DNA of 64,000 nucleotides from DASQPA01 sp963756455 (GCA_963756455.1 CAVWNC010000003.1:1054001-1118000); one strand, 5' to 3'; shown: positions 22,336 to 30,694, counted from the first letter of the stretch. The notes: generated from the sequence alone by a model not told the origin. Numbers and translations are program-made.

Positions 22336-24003
22336 ATGGGCATCTCCGGCAGCCTCAAAGACGTCTCCGTCGCCGACGTCATGCAGTTCGTTCACCTCGG
22401 ACGACGGACCGGCACGCTCCTGCTCAACCGCGGCGCGGAGCGGGCGATGATCGGCTTCCACGTCGGTAAGCTGGTCTCGGCCCAGGCGCCGCGCACCCCC
22501 AAGCTCGGGGATCTCCTCGTCTCGTCGGGGACGGTCGGGCGCGAGGTCCTGGACAACGCCATCGCCGCCCAGAGCGAGGAGCGGGAGCGGCGTTCGTTGG
22601 GACAGATCCTCATCTCCTCGGGCGTCATCAAGGCCGAGGAGCTGCGCGAGGTGATCGGCCAGCAGATCGAGCAGGCGGTGGCCGAGATCATGGTCTGGGA
22701 CAACGGTACCTTCGAGTTCGCCATCGACGACCTGCGGCCGATCGACGACATCGCCCTCTACCCGAGCGACGTCCTGCCGGACGCCGACATCAACACCCAG
22801 ATGGTGCTCCTCGAAGCGGCGCGGATCTTCGACGAGCGCAGCCGTTCTCCCCAGGCTCCTCCGGCGATGCCAGGGACATCGGCGGCACCGGCAATACAGG
22901 CGACACCGGCGACGCCGGGCTCCATGGACGACACCTGGGCCACGGCCGGGGACTCGACCCACCCTTCGCTCCTCGATCTGGGCCTCGACGACACCGCGGC
23001 CACCGAGGGGCTCCGCGATCCCGAGGGCGTCGAGCCCGAGCCGGGAGCCGAGGCGCCGAGCCTCGCGACCGAGCAGCTGGAGCTCCAGATCGTCTCGGTC
23101 GACGAGCCCTTCTCCCGCCGCCTCGAACGGGCTCTGCGGCACGAGCTCGCGGGGATCGTGCGGGTCGGTTATGCCGAGGCGGGGGTCGCCCGGCCGGGCA
23201 CGCCTGGAGCGCCGGGAGCGCTGCCGCCGATCGTCCTCCTCGACCTGCGGCGCGGCGAGGTGACCCTGGAGCAGGCGCTCCACCTCCACCGCCGTCGCCC
23301 GGCCGCCTCGCTCATCGCCCTGGTCGATCCCGGCACCCCCTTCGCCCGGGTCTACGAGGCGGGGGTCCTGGCCGCCCTGCCGGCCGAGGTCGAGGCGGTC
23401 GTCGCCTGCGTCGAGAACGTCATCGGCAGCCGGCGCGACGTCGTGCGGGTAGGAGAGATGGCCGAGGCGCGCCCGGACGACAACCGCTCCGGGGTCGCCC
23501 GGCTGCGTCGGGTCTTCGGCGACCTGCGCTCCGGCCTCATCTCGGCGACCGTCGCCTTGAACCTGATGCACATCATCTCGGAGTCGGTCGAGCGCGCCGT
23601 CCTCTTCCTCGTCAAGCGCGACCAGCTGGTGGCCCTGGGGGCCTTCGGAACCGACGCCACTGGCCGCCCCCTAGCGGAGCGGACCCGGGCCTTGAAGCTG
23701 CCGCTCGAAGGCGACAACGCCATCCTCCGCAGCCTGGAGAGCGGCGAGGTGCAGACCCTGAGCTTCGAGGAGGCGGACCTCCCCGAGTCCTTCCGCGAGC
23801 TGGTCGGCCGCCCGCGGAGCGGCCAGGTGGTGATCTTCCCCGTCCTCGGCACCCAACGGGTGATCTCCGTCATCTACGCCGACAACGGCGACCGCGAGGA
23901 GCCGGTCGAGGACATCGATATCCTGGAGCTGGCGACCGCCCAGGTCGGGATGGCCTTCGAGAACGAGCTCCTGCGCCGTCAGATCTCGCAGAACAAGGAG
24001 TAG
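22336..24003 (+). CDS. DUF4388 (PATAN-type) and GAF domain protein
   Basis: A 555-residue protein starting at ATG 22336. The N-terminus (MGISGSLKDVSVADVMQFV) is a textbook DUF4388/PATAN start, running to about 100, followed by a helical segment to about 165. An Ala/Pro/Thr-rich linker with short repeats occupies about 170-250. A degenerate receiver-like region follows (about 255-360). A C-terminal GAF-like domain spans about 395-545 (FPVLGTQRVISVIYADNG). DUF4388 proteins are known partners in two-component and small-GTPase polarity systems. It lies 61 nt after the GAF gene in the same direction, so the three genes form a signalling operon. Confidence 0.82.
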   Translation: MGISGSLKDVSVADVMQFVHLGRRTGTLLLNRGAERAMIGFHVGKLVSAQAPRTPKLGDLLVSSGTVGREVLDNAIAAQSEERERRSLGQILISSGVIKAEELREVIGQQIEQAVAEIMVWDNGTFEFAIDDLRPIDDIALYPSDVLPDADINTQMVLLEAARIFDERSRSPQAPPAMPGTSAAPAIQATPATPGSMDDTWATAGDSTHPSLLDLGLDDTAATEGLRDPEGVEPEPGAEAPSLATEQLELQIVSVDEPFSRRLERALRHELAGIVRVGYAEAGVARPGTPGAPGALPPIVLLDLRRGEVTLEQALHLHRRRPAASLIALVDPGTPFARVYEAGVLAALPAEVEAVVACVENVIGSRRDVVRVGEMAEARPDDNRSGVARLRRVFGDLRSGLISATVALNLMHIISESVERAVLFLVKRDQLVALGAFGTDATGRPLAERTRALKLPLEGDNAILRSLESGEVQTLSFEEADLPESFRELVGRPRSGQVVIFPVLGTQRVISVIYADNGDREEPVEDIDILELATAQVGMAFENELLRRQISQNKE

Positions 24004-24118
24004 TCCCCCCCCTCACAAACGCAGCGCCCATCGGCTTTCGCAAGATTGAGCGAGCTTTTTCCGTCTCTCTCCCTGGCAGGGAGTTGGCGCCGAACTCGGC
24101 CCACCCCAGGGAGACGAC

Positions 24119-25039
24119 ATGTACAGGCACGATTCGCTATTCAAAGGGCTGTTGCGCGGCTTTTTCGCCGATCTGCTCCACATCCTGGTCCCAGATTTGT
24201 CGAAACGGCTGGACCTCACTCATCAGATCCTGCTCGACAAAGAGTTCTTCACCGTCGGCGGCCGGCGCCGGGAGCTGGATCTCCTCGTCCAGGTCGCCTG
24301 CCTGGGGGCGGAGGACCGCACCCTCCTCGTCCATGTCGAGGTCGAGGCCCGCGCCCGGCCGGACATGGGGCGGCGCCTCTGGCGCTACCGTCGACAGATT
24401 CAGGCCATCCACGAAAGCCACGTCCTCTCGATCGTGATCCACCTCAAGCGGGGGCGCCCGGGAGTTCGGCTGCTCGCCCTCGACGAGGACTTCCTCGGTC
24501 CGGACCTCGCAGACTTCCGCTATGTCGCCTTCGGCCTCGCCGGCTGCGACGCCGCGGAGTACCTGGCCCGGCCCGAGCCCCTCGCCTGGGGCCTCGCCGC
24601 GCTCATGCGTCCCGGTTCCCTCACCCGGCCGGATCTCAAGCTTGCCTGCCTGTCGAGAATCGCGGCGGCGGATCTCGACGATGCGCGGCGCCTGCTGTTG
24701 TTCAACTGCGTCGAGATGTATCTGGAGTTGAATTCTCTGGAGCTGGCGGAGTACTCTGCTCTATGTTCGGTTCAGGAGAACCGGGAGGTGAAGGTGATGG
24801 CGACGACCTGGTCGGAACGGCTGGAGGCGAAAGGGAGGGAGGAAGGGTTGCAGGCCGGTTTGCAGGAGGGCTTGCGGGCAGTGCGGAAGATTCTGCTCTC
24901 CCTGCTCGAAGAGCGATTCGGTCCTGTGCCGGAGGCCATCCGTCAGCGCGTCGAGTCGATCCCATCACTCGATCGGCTCACCCGTCTGAGCCGGCGCGCA
25001 CTGACCGCCCGTTCGCTCTCGGCCCTCAGGCTCCAGTAG
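24119..25039 (+). CDS. Rpn-family PD-(D/E)XK nuclease / transposase-like protein with DUF4351
   Basis: A 306-residue protein beginning MYRHDSLFKGLL, typical of the Rpn/YhgA-like recombination-promoting nuclease family. Residues about 45-90 hold the nuclease core: RELDLLVQV followed by HVEVEA on the next strand (the D...ExE pattern of the PD-(D/E)XK fold). The C-terminus (about 255-300, EERFGPVPEAIRQRVESI) is a DUF4351-like helical tail. No inverted repeats or partner transposase are visible, so it stands alone. Such genes are often multi-copy and mobile; whether this one moves cannot be judged from one copy. Confidence 0.85.
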   Translation: MYRHDSLFKGLLRGFFADLLHILVPDLSKRLDLTHQILLDKEFFTVGGRRRELDLLVQVACLGAEDRTLLVHVEVEARARPDMGRRLWRYRRQIQAIHESHVLSIVIHLKRGRPGVRLLALDEDFLGPDLADFRYVAFGLAGCDAAEYLARPEPLAWGLAALMRPGSLTRPDLKLACLSRIAAADLDDARRLLLFNCVEMYLELNSLELAEYSALCSVQENREVKVMATTWSERLEAKGREEGLQAGLQEGLRAVRKILLSLLEERFGPVPEAIRQRVESIPSLDRLTRLSRRALTARSLSALRLQ

Positions 25040-25068
25040 CCGGGCCAATCCCCCAAAGACCGGGATGT

Positions 25069-25101
25069 GCGGGGACCCCGGCCTTCGGCCGGGCCGGAGC
25101 C
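25069..25101. other. GC-rich stem-loop between convergent genes
   Basis: The core stem CCCGGCC / GGCCGGG (loop TTC, 25084-25086), extended by outer GGGG...CCCC pairing, sits between the convergent Rpn and OmpA-like genes. There is no T-run on either side, so it is not a classical intrinsic terminator. It may be a bidirectional transcription barrier or an extragenic palindrome. Confidence 0.4.
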
Positions 25102-25122
25102 CCCAAAACTTCCTATCCGTGA

Positions 25123-25782
25123 CTAGCGCAGCACCACCAGGGCCACCCGGCGGTTCTGGGAGCGGCCCTCCTTGGTCTTGTTGCTGGCGATCGCCTCGGT
25201 CGCGCCGTAGGAGATGACGTTGATCCGGTGGAGCGGGAACTGGTGCTCCTTGTTGAGGTACGCGCGGACCGCCTCGGCCCGGGAGAGGCCGAGCTTCTCG
25301 TTGAAGTCCTTGGAACCCACGTTGTCGGTGTGGCCCTGGATCTCGATGTAGACCGCCTGGCCCTGCTGCTTCAGATCGTTGGCGAACTCGTCGAGAGCGG
25401 CCCTGGCGGGCTTCGAGAGCTCGTGCTTGTTGAAGCCGAACTTCACCTTGTCGTCGGTCAGGATCTTCTCGTAGAGGAGCTTGCCCTCGGCGAGCTTGCC
25501 CGCCTCCTGGGCCCGCTGCAGGGCTTCCTGCGCGGTCTTCGAGACCTCGCTCACCTGCCCCTGGACCTGGGTGACCTGTCCCTGGACGTCGTTGACCCTC
25601 TTGTCCTGAGTGTCGAGCCGGGTCTGGGTCTGCTCGACCTGACCCTGCACCTCGTCGATACGGGTGTGGATCGCCTTGTTCTCGGTCTGGACGTACTTTT
25701 TGGTCGCGCAGCCGGTGCTGGCGAGGCCGGCGAACAACGCGAGGACGACGGCGGGAGCAGCGGCCCAATGCTGTGCTCTCAT
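25123..25782 (-). CDS. OmpA-family peptidoglycan-binding lipoprotein
   Basis: A 219-residue protein with a lipoprotein signal (lipobox LASTGC, Cys at about 25). A Gln-rich coiled coil of about 30-95 (repeated QVQGQV pattern) follows, then a C-terminal OmpA domain at about 105-219 containing QGHTDNVGS, LSRAEAVRAYL and QNRRV, which bind peptidoglycan diaminopimelate. AGGAGGT lies 8 nt before ATG 25782, a strong ribosome site. It is 18 nt downstream of the VWA gene, so the pair forms an operon. Probably a periplasmic outer-membrane-anchored protein tethering to the cell wall. Confidence 0.93.
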   Translation of the reverse strand: MRAQHWAAAPAVVLALFAGLASTGCATKKYVQTENKAIHTRIDEVQGQVEQTQTRLDTQDKRVNDVQGQVTQVQGQVSEVSKTAQEALQRAQEAGKLAEGKLLYEKILTDDKVKFGFNKHELSKPARAALDEFANDLKQQGQAVYIEIQGHTDNVGSKDFNEKLGLSRAEAVRAYLNKEHQFPLHRINVISYGATEAIASNKTKEGRSQNRRVALVVLR

Positions 25783-25800
25783 GGGTAAACCTCCTTTGTG

Positions 25801-26799
25801 TCAGCCGCCCCGGGTACTGTTGGGCGGCGGTCCCTTGTAGCCTCGCCGGAAGAGCACGGAGCGGTTCTTCCCGGCGACCTCGACCTTGAGGTCGCGGTAG
25901 CGGGACTGCCCCCCACCCGTGGCGAAGCCGAGAACGTACTCGTGGTGCAGATCCTCGACGATCGCGGCAAGGGCCTTGCCGAGGCCGTCGGGGGTGGACA
26001 ACGGGTAATAGCGCCCCCCGGTCTCATGGGCCAGGAGGTTGAGGACGTCGGCGTAACGATAGATCTTCTTGCCGTCCGTGCCCAGCTCGAAGGGGTTGCC
26101 CGCCTCCAGGCCCAGCACATAGACGGGCAACTCCGCCCGGCGCACGATGTCGCGCGCCTCGGTGGGAGAGATCGTGCTCGCGTTGTCGACCCCGTCGGTG
26201 ATGAGAACGGCGAAGCGCTTGGGGTTCTTGCCGGCCGCCCCGGCCTCGGGCATCCAGGCGACGGCATCATTGAGCGCCGTCGTGCCGTAGGCGCGGAAGC
26301 CGTCGACGGCGGTCTTGAGCGTGTCAAAATTGCCAGTGAACGGCACGGCGACGGAAAATCTTCCCCCCGCGAAGGTGGCGACGGAGAACTCGTCGCCGGG
26401 GAGCGCATGGTCGAGGAAGTAGCGGACCGCGCGACGGCTCTCGTCGAGCTTGCCGCCGTTCGCCATGCTCCCCGAGAGGTCGAGCAGGAAGAGGATCGAG
26501 GTCGGCGCCTCGGCCCGCTTCTCGAAACTTTCGATGGGTGCCGGAGCGCCGTCGACGAGGAGGCGGAAGTCCTTCTTCTCCAAACGGTTGGCGTACCCCC
26601 CGGAGCTCGAGCGGACGAGCACCGGCACGAGCACGTAGCCGACCGAGACCTCCTCGCCGGAGAACTGGGTCGCGGGCGCCGACTCGCCGGTCTTCGGGGG
26701 CTGGGCCGGCTGGTTGCCGGAGGCCAGACGCGGCACCGGTCCTGCCAGGAACAGCAGGAGCACGAGAAGCGCGGGGAGAGGGCGAGAACGCCAATGCAT
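25801..26799 (-). CDS. Secreted VWA protein, acidobacterial VWFA-related type
   Basis: About 332 residues from ATG 26799. An in-frame GTG at 26823 would add eight residues ahead of the signal peptide; neither has a clear ribosome site. The signal peptide is MHWRSRPLPALLVLLLFLAG. An N-terminal beta region (VLVPVLVRSSSGG...RLLVDG) precedes a VWA domain at about 115-300, with the MIDAS motif DLSGS and downstream LITDGVDN. This arrangement matches the VWFA-related domain family named after Acidobacteria, a useful taxonomic hint. It probably binds a divalent metal and a protein partner in the periplasm. It precedes the OmpA-like lipoprotein gene in an operon. Confidence 0.88.
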   Translation of the reverse strand: MHWRSRPLPALLVLLLFLAGPVPRLASGNQPAQPPKTGESAPATQFSGEEVSVGYVLVPVLVRSSSGGYANRLEKKDFRLLVDGAPAPIESFEKRAEAPTSILFLLDLSGSMANGGKLDESRRAVRYFLDHALPGDEFSVATFAGGRFSVAVPFTGNFDTLKTAVDGFRAYGTTALNDAVAWMPEAGAAGKNPKRFAVLITDGVDNASTISPTEARDIVRRAELPVYVLGLEAGNPFELGTDGKKIYRYADVLNLLAHETGGRYYPLSTPDGLGKALAAIVEDLHHEYVLGFATGGGQSRYRDLKVEVAGKNRSVLFRRGYKGPPPNSTRGG

Positions 26800-26873
26800 A
26801 GCCAAGGTTCTATGTGCAAACACCAGGCCAGGCGTGGGAAGATGGTGCTGGAAGTCCAGCGGGAGGTCCAGCG

Positions 26874-27125
26874 ATGGAAGGTGGCATCAACATCCGGAAC
26901 ATCTCGATCAAGTGCGGCAACTGCGACACCTACCAGACCCTCTCGGCCTATAGCCGGAGGGAGGGCTGGAACGTCTATACCTATGAGTGCGAGAACGGCA
27001 TCTGCGATCCCGCGGTGACCCGCACTGTGATCGAGGTGCCGGTCGACCTCGACGAATTCGCGAACCGCGACCCGGAGTGGCGTGGCGGCGGCAAGCATGG
27101 CGAGGATCTTTCCGGTGGCGACTGA
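26874..27125 (+). CDS. Small CxxC protein of unknown function
   Basis: An 83-residue protein not assigned to a family. ATG 26874 follows GGAGG with 7-nt spacing. Cys residues occur as CGNC (about residues 14-17) and in CENGIC (about 39-44), giving a possible four-Cys zinc site of rubredoxin or zinc-ribbon style. The C-terminus is charged and disordered (EWRGGGKHGED). It is divergent from the VWA gene and followed by a strong terminator, so it forms a monocistronic unit. Confidence 0.7.
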   Translation: MEGGINIRNISIKCGNCDTYQTLSAYSRREGWNVYTYECENGICDPAVTRTVIEVPVDLDEFANRDPEWRGGGKHGEDLSGGD

Positions 27126-27140
27126 GCCAGGTGGGCGGCG

Positions 27141-27170
27141 GGCCGTGCCGTTCTGGCACGGCCTTGTGTT
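27141..27170 (+). terminator. Intrinsic terminator after the small CxxC gene
   Basis: A 9-bp perfect stem GGCCGTGCC / GGCACGGCC with a 5-nt loop (27150-27154) is followed by TTGTGTT, 15 nt after the stop codon. Confidence 0.75.
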
Positions 27171-27265
27171 ACTCTCACGCCCGGCCGAGCGTTCCGGGCT
27201 CGCGTCTTCGCCTCGTCGACGACCACGTCGACCCAACCACTTACCTTTTTAGCAGCGAGGGCACC

Positions 27266-28333
27266 ATGAAGAGGATCGTCCACATCGTGGGCACGGGCAC
27301 GATCGGCGAGCCCCTGATCGGCCTGTTCACGGACTTTAGGGACAGGATGGGCATCGACGAGGTCACCTTCCACAAGCGCACCCCCCTGGTCTCGGACCGC
27401 TCGAAGCTCAAGCACCTGATGTCCCGCGGCGCCCGCCTCGCGGCCGACGACGACGTGCGGCCGGAGTTCGAGAAGCTCGGCCACGAGGTGACCTTGGAGA
27501 CACGCGAGGCCCTGTCCCGTGCCACCGTGGTCATCGACTGCACCCCGGCCGGCAACGAGAACAAGGAGAAGTACTACGAGAACATCACCGGTCCCAAGGG
27601 CTTCCTCGCCCAGGGGAGCGAGTTCGGTTTCGGCAAGCCGTTCGCCAAGGGGGTGAACGACGAGGTGCTGGTGCCCGGAGAGGATCGCTTCATCCAGATC
27701 GTCTCCTGCAACACCCACAACATCACGACCCTCATCAAGACCATCTGCAACGACGGCGACCACCAGGACTACTGCCTGGATCGCGGGCGTTTCGTCTGCA
27801 TGCGGCGGTCGAACGACATCTCGCAGGCCGATAGCTTCGTGCCCGCCCCCAACGTCGGCAAGCACGACGACCCCGACTTCGGCACCCACCATGCGCACGA
27901 CGCCCATCATCTCTTCGAGACCCTGGGCAAGGACTTCAACCTCTTTTCGAGCGCGGTCAAGCTCAACACCCAGTACATGCACTCGATCTGGTTCAACCTC
28001 GAATGCAACCGGGACGTCACTCTCGACGAGGTGAAAGACCGGCTGCGCGGGAACCCGCTGGTGGCGGTGACCGACAAGCGCTACGCCAACTTGATCTTCA
28101 GCTTCGGCCGCGACCACGGCTACTATGGGCGCATCCTGTCGCAGACCGTGGTGGTGCTGCCGACCGTGACGGTGCGCCGGAAGCGCGAGGTCTACGGCTT
28201 CTGCTTCACGCCGCAGGACGGCAACTCCCTCCTCTCCTCGATCGCCGCCGCGCTCTGGCTGATCGATCCCAAGTGGGAGAGCGTCGAGGAGCGCCTGAAC
28301 CCGCTGCGCCGCTGGCTGTACCGGGAGATCTGA
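27266..28333 (+). CDS. Type II (archaeal-like) glyceraldehyde-3-phosphate dehydrogenase homologue
   Basis: A 355-residue protein from ATG 27266 (GAGG 5 nt upstream). The N-terminal Rossmann motif GTGTIGEP matches the GYGTIGKR of archaeal type II GAPDH. Later landmarks also align: the catalytic-Cys segment VSCNTHNI (family VSCNTTGL), the arginine-rich MRRSNDIS, the PAPNVGKHDD region, HHAHDAHH, and MHSIWFNLECNRDVTLDEV near the end of the catalytic domain. Length agrees with the family (about 340). In that family the enzyme oxidises glyceraldehyde-3-phosphate with NAD(P)+ in glycolysis or gluconeogenesis. The TG to HN change beside the catalytic Cys and the His-rich loop mean the substrate may differ. 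An upstream in-frame extension to 26987 overlaps the terminator and is rejected. Confidence 0.75.
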   Translation: MKRIVHIVGTGTIGEPLIGLFTDFRDRMGIDEVTFHKRTPLVSDRSKLKHLMSRGARLAADDDVRPEFEKLGHEVTLETREALSRATVVIDCTPAGNENKEKYYENITGPKGFLAQGSEFGFGKPFAKGVNDEVLVPGEDRFIQIVSCNTHNITTLIKTICNDGDHQDYCLDRGRFVCMRRSNDISQADSFVPAPNVGKHDDPDFGTHHAHDAHHLFETLGKDFNLFSSAVKLNTQYMHSIWFNLECNRDVTLDEVKDRLRGNPLVAVTDKRYANLIFSFGRDHGYYGRILSQTVVVLPTVTVRRKREVYGFCFTPQDGNSLLSSIAAALWLIDPKWESVEERLNPLRRWLYREI

Positions 28334-28346
28334 CCGGGAGATCTGA
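28321..28346. repeat. 13-bp tandem duplication across the GAPDH-like stop codon
   Basis: CCGGGAGATCTGA occurs twice back to back (28321-28333 and 28334-28346); the first copy ends with the TGA stop codon of the upstream gene. Confidence 0.95.
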
Positions 28347-28369
28347 CCGCGACCCGATCCGAGCGACCC

Positions 28370-28410
28370 CGCGGCTCCGCCCCTCCCGGCCGGAGCCGCG
28401 ACGCTCTTTT
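28370..28410 (+). terminator. Likely intrinsic terminator after the GAPDH-like gene
   Basis: A 10-bp stem CGCGGCTCCG / CGGAGCCGCG with an 11-nt loop is followed by ACGCTCTTTT, just before the next gene at 28426. Confidence 0.6.
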
Positions 28411-28425
28411 GAGGCCTCTTCTGTC

Positions 28426-29256
28426 ATGCGCCCCGTCGAGCTCAACCTGGCAGGCCTCCGAATCGAGGGCTGGTCGCGCGCCGGCGACGAGACCTGGTTC
28501 CGCATCCATCCGCCCGGCCTCGCCTTCGACACCGGCCGTGGGGCCATCCAGCTGGCCGGCGCCCACGACGTCTTTCTCTCGCACGGCCATCTCGATCATT
28601 CCCTGGGGCTCCCGTACATCCTCTCCCAGCGCTCGCTCCACCACGAAGAGTTCACCCGGGTCTTCTGCCCGGAGGAGATCCGCGAGCCGCTCCTGGCGAT
28701 GGTCGCGGCGACCGAACGACTGGAGCAGGCGCACTACCGTTTCTCCCTCCAGGGCCTCCGCCCCGACGAGCGGGTCGAGGTGGGGCGGGACTTGACGATC
28801 CAGCCTTTCCGCACCGACCACGTGGTGCCGTCGCTCGGCTTCCACCTGCTGCGCAGAAAGCGCCGCCTGCTCCAGGACCTGGTCGGCTTGACCGCGGCCC
28901 AGATCGTCGCTCGCCGCGAGCGCGGGGAGAAAATCGCCGAGGAGGTCGAGGACGTCTGGCTCTCTTACTGCGGCGACACCGGCCCGGCGGTCTTCGACTT
29001 GGAGCCGCGGCTCTTCAGAAGCCGTATCCTGATGCTCGAATGCACTTTCCTGGGCGACGCCTATCGGGACCGCGGCGACCTCTACAAGCACCTCCATCTG
29101 GAGGACATCGTGGCGCGCGCCGACCGTTTCCAGAACGGTGACCTCGTGCTCCACCACCTGTCGCGCCGGCACCGGGTCGAGGAGCTGCGCGCGGAGATCG
29201 ACCGGCGGTTGCCCCAGCTCGCCTCAAGGATTCACCTGCTCGTGGAGGCGGAATGA
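28426..29256 (+). CDS. MBL-fold hydrolase, RNase Z-like
   Basis: A 276-residue metallo-beta-lactamase-fold protein starting at ATG 28426. The metal-binding motif is SHGHLDH near residue 50. Further ligands are probably TDHVV (about 128), CGDTGP (about 185) and HHLSRRH (about 245). The layout resembles tRNase Z or related phosphodiesterases, but the exosite arm is replaced by an Arg-rich segment (RRKRRLLQDLVGL). Its stop overlaps the start of the RNA methyltransferase gene (ATGA), suggesting coupled expression and a shared role in RNA metabolism (inference). Confidence 0.8.
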   Translation: MRPVELNLAGLRIEGWSRAGDETWFRIHPPGLAFDTGRGAIQLAGAHDVFLSHGHLDHSLGLPYILSQRSLHHEEFTRVFCPEEIREPLLAMVAATERLEQAHYRFSLQGLRPDERVEVGRDLTIQPFRTDHVVPSLGFHLLRRKRRLLQDLVGLTAAQIVARRERGEKIAEEVEDVWLSYCGDTGPAVFDLEPRLFRSRILMLECTFLGDAYRDRGDLYKHLHLEDIVARADRFQNGDLVLHHLSRRHRVEELRAEIDRRLPQLASRIHLLVEAE

Positions 29257-30677
29257 AGGATCGCAAAGGAGAACGGGGAGCGGGGGGGCCGCGGGGGCGC
29301 GGCCCGGGTGGACCGAAGGATCGCGGCCGCGATGGAGCGAAGGGGGGCCCTCGTGGAGGGCCGAAAGGACGTGGCGCAGGCCGTCCTACGGGAAGGACGT
29401 CCCGGAAGACCGCGGCCCAACCTCCGGTACCGCTGGCCGCTTCACAGGCGCAGGCCACCGCCCCGCCGCCCGGCATCCGCCTGGCGGGGGTCGAGGAGAT
29501 CGAGCTCTTCGTCGAAAAGCTGATCGCGGGGGGCGAAGGCTTCGCCCGCTACGACGGGGTGCCGATCTTCGTCCCCCGCTCGGTCCCCGGCGACCGGCTG
29601 CGAGCGCGGGTGATCGAACGGCGGCCCGACTACGGCCGGGCCGAGATCGTCGAGATCCTCTCCCCCGGTCCCGGCCGGAGGCCCGATCCGGTCCCCGAGC
29701 TGGCCGACTGGGGCGGCTGCGACCTCCAGCACATCACCGACGGCCTCCAGTCGCGCTTGAAAGCCGACGCGGTCAAGGAGACTCTCGAACGGATGGGGAG
29801 GGTCGATCTTTCGGTGCTCCCGCAGGAAGTCGAGCTGATCACCGGCGACCCCTGGCACTACCGGCTCCGCACCCAGCTCCACACCGATGTCGTGAACGGA
29901 ATCGTCCGGGTGGGCTACCACGCGCGGGGCACCAACGAGCTCATCCCGGTCCACCGCTGTCCCCTCCTCGTGCCGGAGCTCGAAACCCTCCTCCCCACCC
30001 TGGGGCAGCGGCTGGGCGACACGCCGCCCCGGCGGCTCGACCTCGCGGCGGGAGATCCCGGCAGACCCGGAGCGCCCGGGGCGATCAGCGTCGCTCCCTT
30101 AGTGCCCGACCTGCCGCACGGCGAGGTGAGCGTCACCGTGGGCGACCTGGTTTACGCCTACGACGCGCGCTGTTTCTTCCAGGGCCACCGCGGGCTCCTC
30201 CCCCGGCTCGTCGAGAAGGCGGTCGGGGCGTGGACCGGCGGCATCGCCTACGACCTCTACTGTGGAGTCGGCCTCTTCGCCCTCGCCCTCGCCCGCCGCT
30301 ACGACCAGGTGGTGGGGGTCGAGGGCGAACGCATCGCCGCGCGCTACGCCCGCACCAACGCCCGCAGAAACCACCTGACGAACGTCGAGATCGAGGCCCA
30401 GGCGCTGGAGAGCTGGATCGGCAAGCTCCCCGCCCCGCCCGCGAAGATCGCCAGGGTGATCGTCGACCCGCCCCGCGCCGGTCTCTCCCCGGCGGTGCGG
30501 CGGATCATCGTCGAACGCCGGCCGGAGCGGCTCACCTACGTCTCCTGCCACCCCGCCGCCCTCGCCCGGGATCTCCGCCAGCTCGCCGAGACCTACAGCA
30601 TCGAGAGCGTCACCCTCATCGACATGTTCCCCCAGACGGGGCACATGGAGACGGTGGTGCAGATGGTGGCTCGGTAG
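29253..30677 (+). CDS. RlmD/TrmA-family (uracil-C5) RNA methyltransferase with RGG-rich N-tail
   Basis: A 474-residue protein. Residues 1-60 are a Gly/Arg/Lys-rich disordered tail. A TRAM-like beta domain follows at about 80-135. The SAM-binding methyltransferase fold (YDLYCGVGLFALALA, VVGVEGE) and RVIVDPPRAGL come next. The catalytic Cys is in YVSCHPAALARDL and the final MFPQTGHMETVV is diagnostic of the family. It likely methylates uracil-C5 in 23S rRNA or tRNA using SAM. Start ATG 29253 overlaps the stop of the MBL gene by 4 nt. The basic tail is unusual and may add RNA affinity. Confidence 0.9.
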   Translation: MKDRKGERGAGGPRGRGPGGPKDRGRDGAKGGPRGGPKGRGAGRPTGRTSRKTAAQPPVPLAASQAQATAPPPGIRLAGVEEIELFVEKLIAGGEGFARYDGVPIFVPRSVPGDRLRARVIERRPDYGRAEIVEILSPGPGRRPDPVPELADWGGCDLQHITDGLQSRLKADAVKETLERMGRVDLSVLPQEVELITGDPWHYRLRTQLHTDVVNGIVRVGYHARGTNELIPVHRCPLLVPELETLLPTLGQRLGDTPPRRLDLAAGDPGRPGAPGAISVAPLVPDLPHGEVSVTVGDLVYAYDARCFFQGHRGLLPRLVEKAVGAWTGGIAYDLYCGVGLFALALARRYDQVVGVEGERIAARYARTNARRNHLTNVEIEAQALESWIGKLPAPPAKIARVIVDPPRAGLSPAVRRIIVERRPERLTYVSCHPAALARDLRQLAETYSIESVTLIDMFPQTGHMETVVQMVAR

Positions 30678-30694
30678 AGCCTGCCAGGCGAGCC

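Noticed and set aside
26987..27265. N-terminal extension of the GAPDH-like protein
   Set aside because: It would read through the small CxxC gene and a strong terminator; ATG 27266 has a good ribosome site and family N-terminus.
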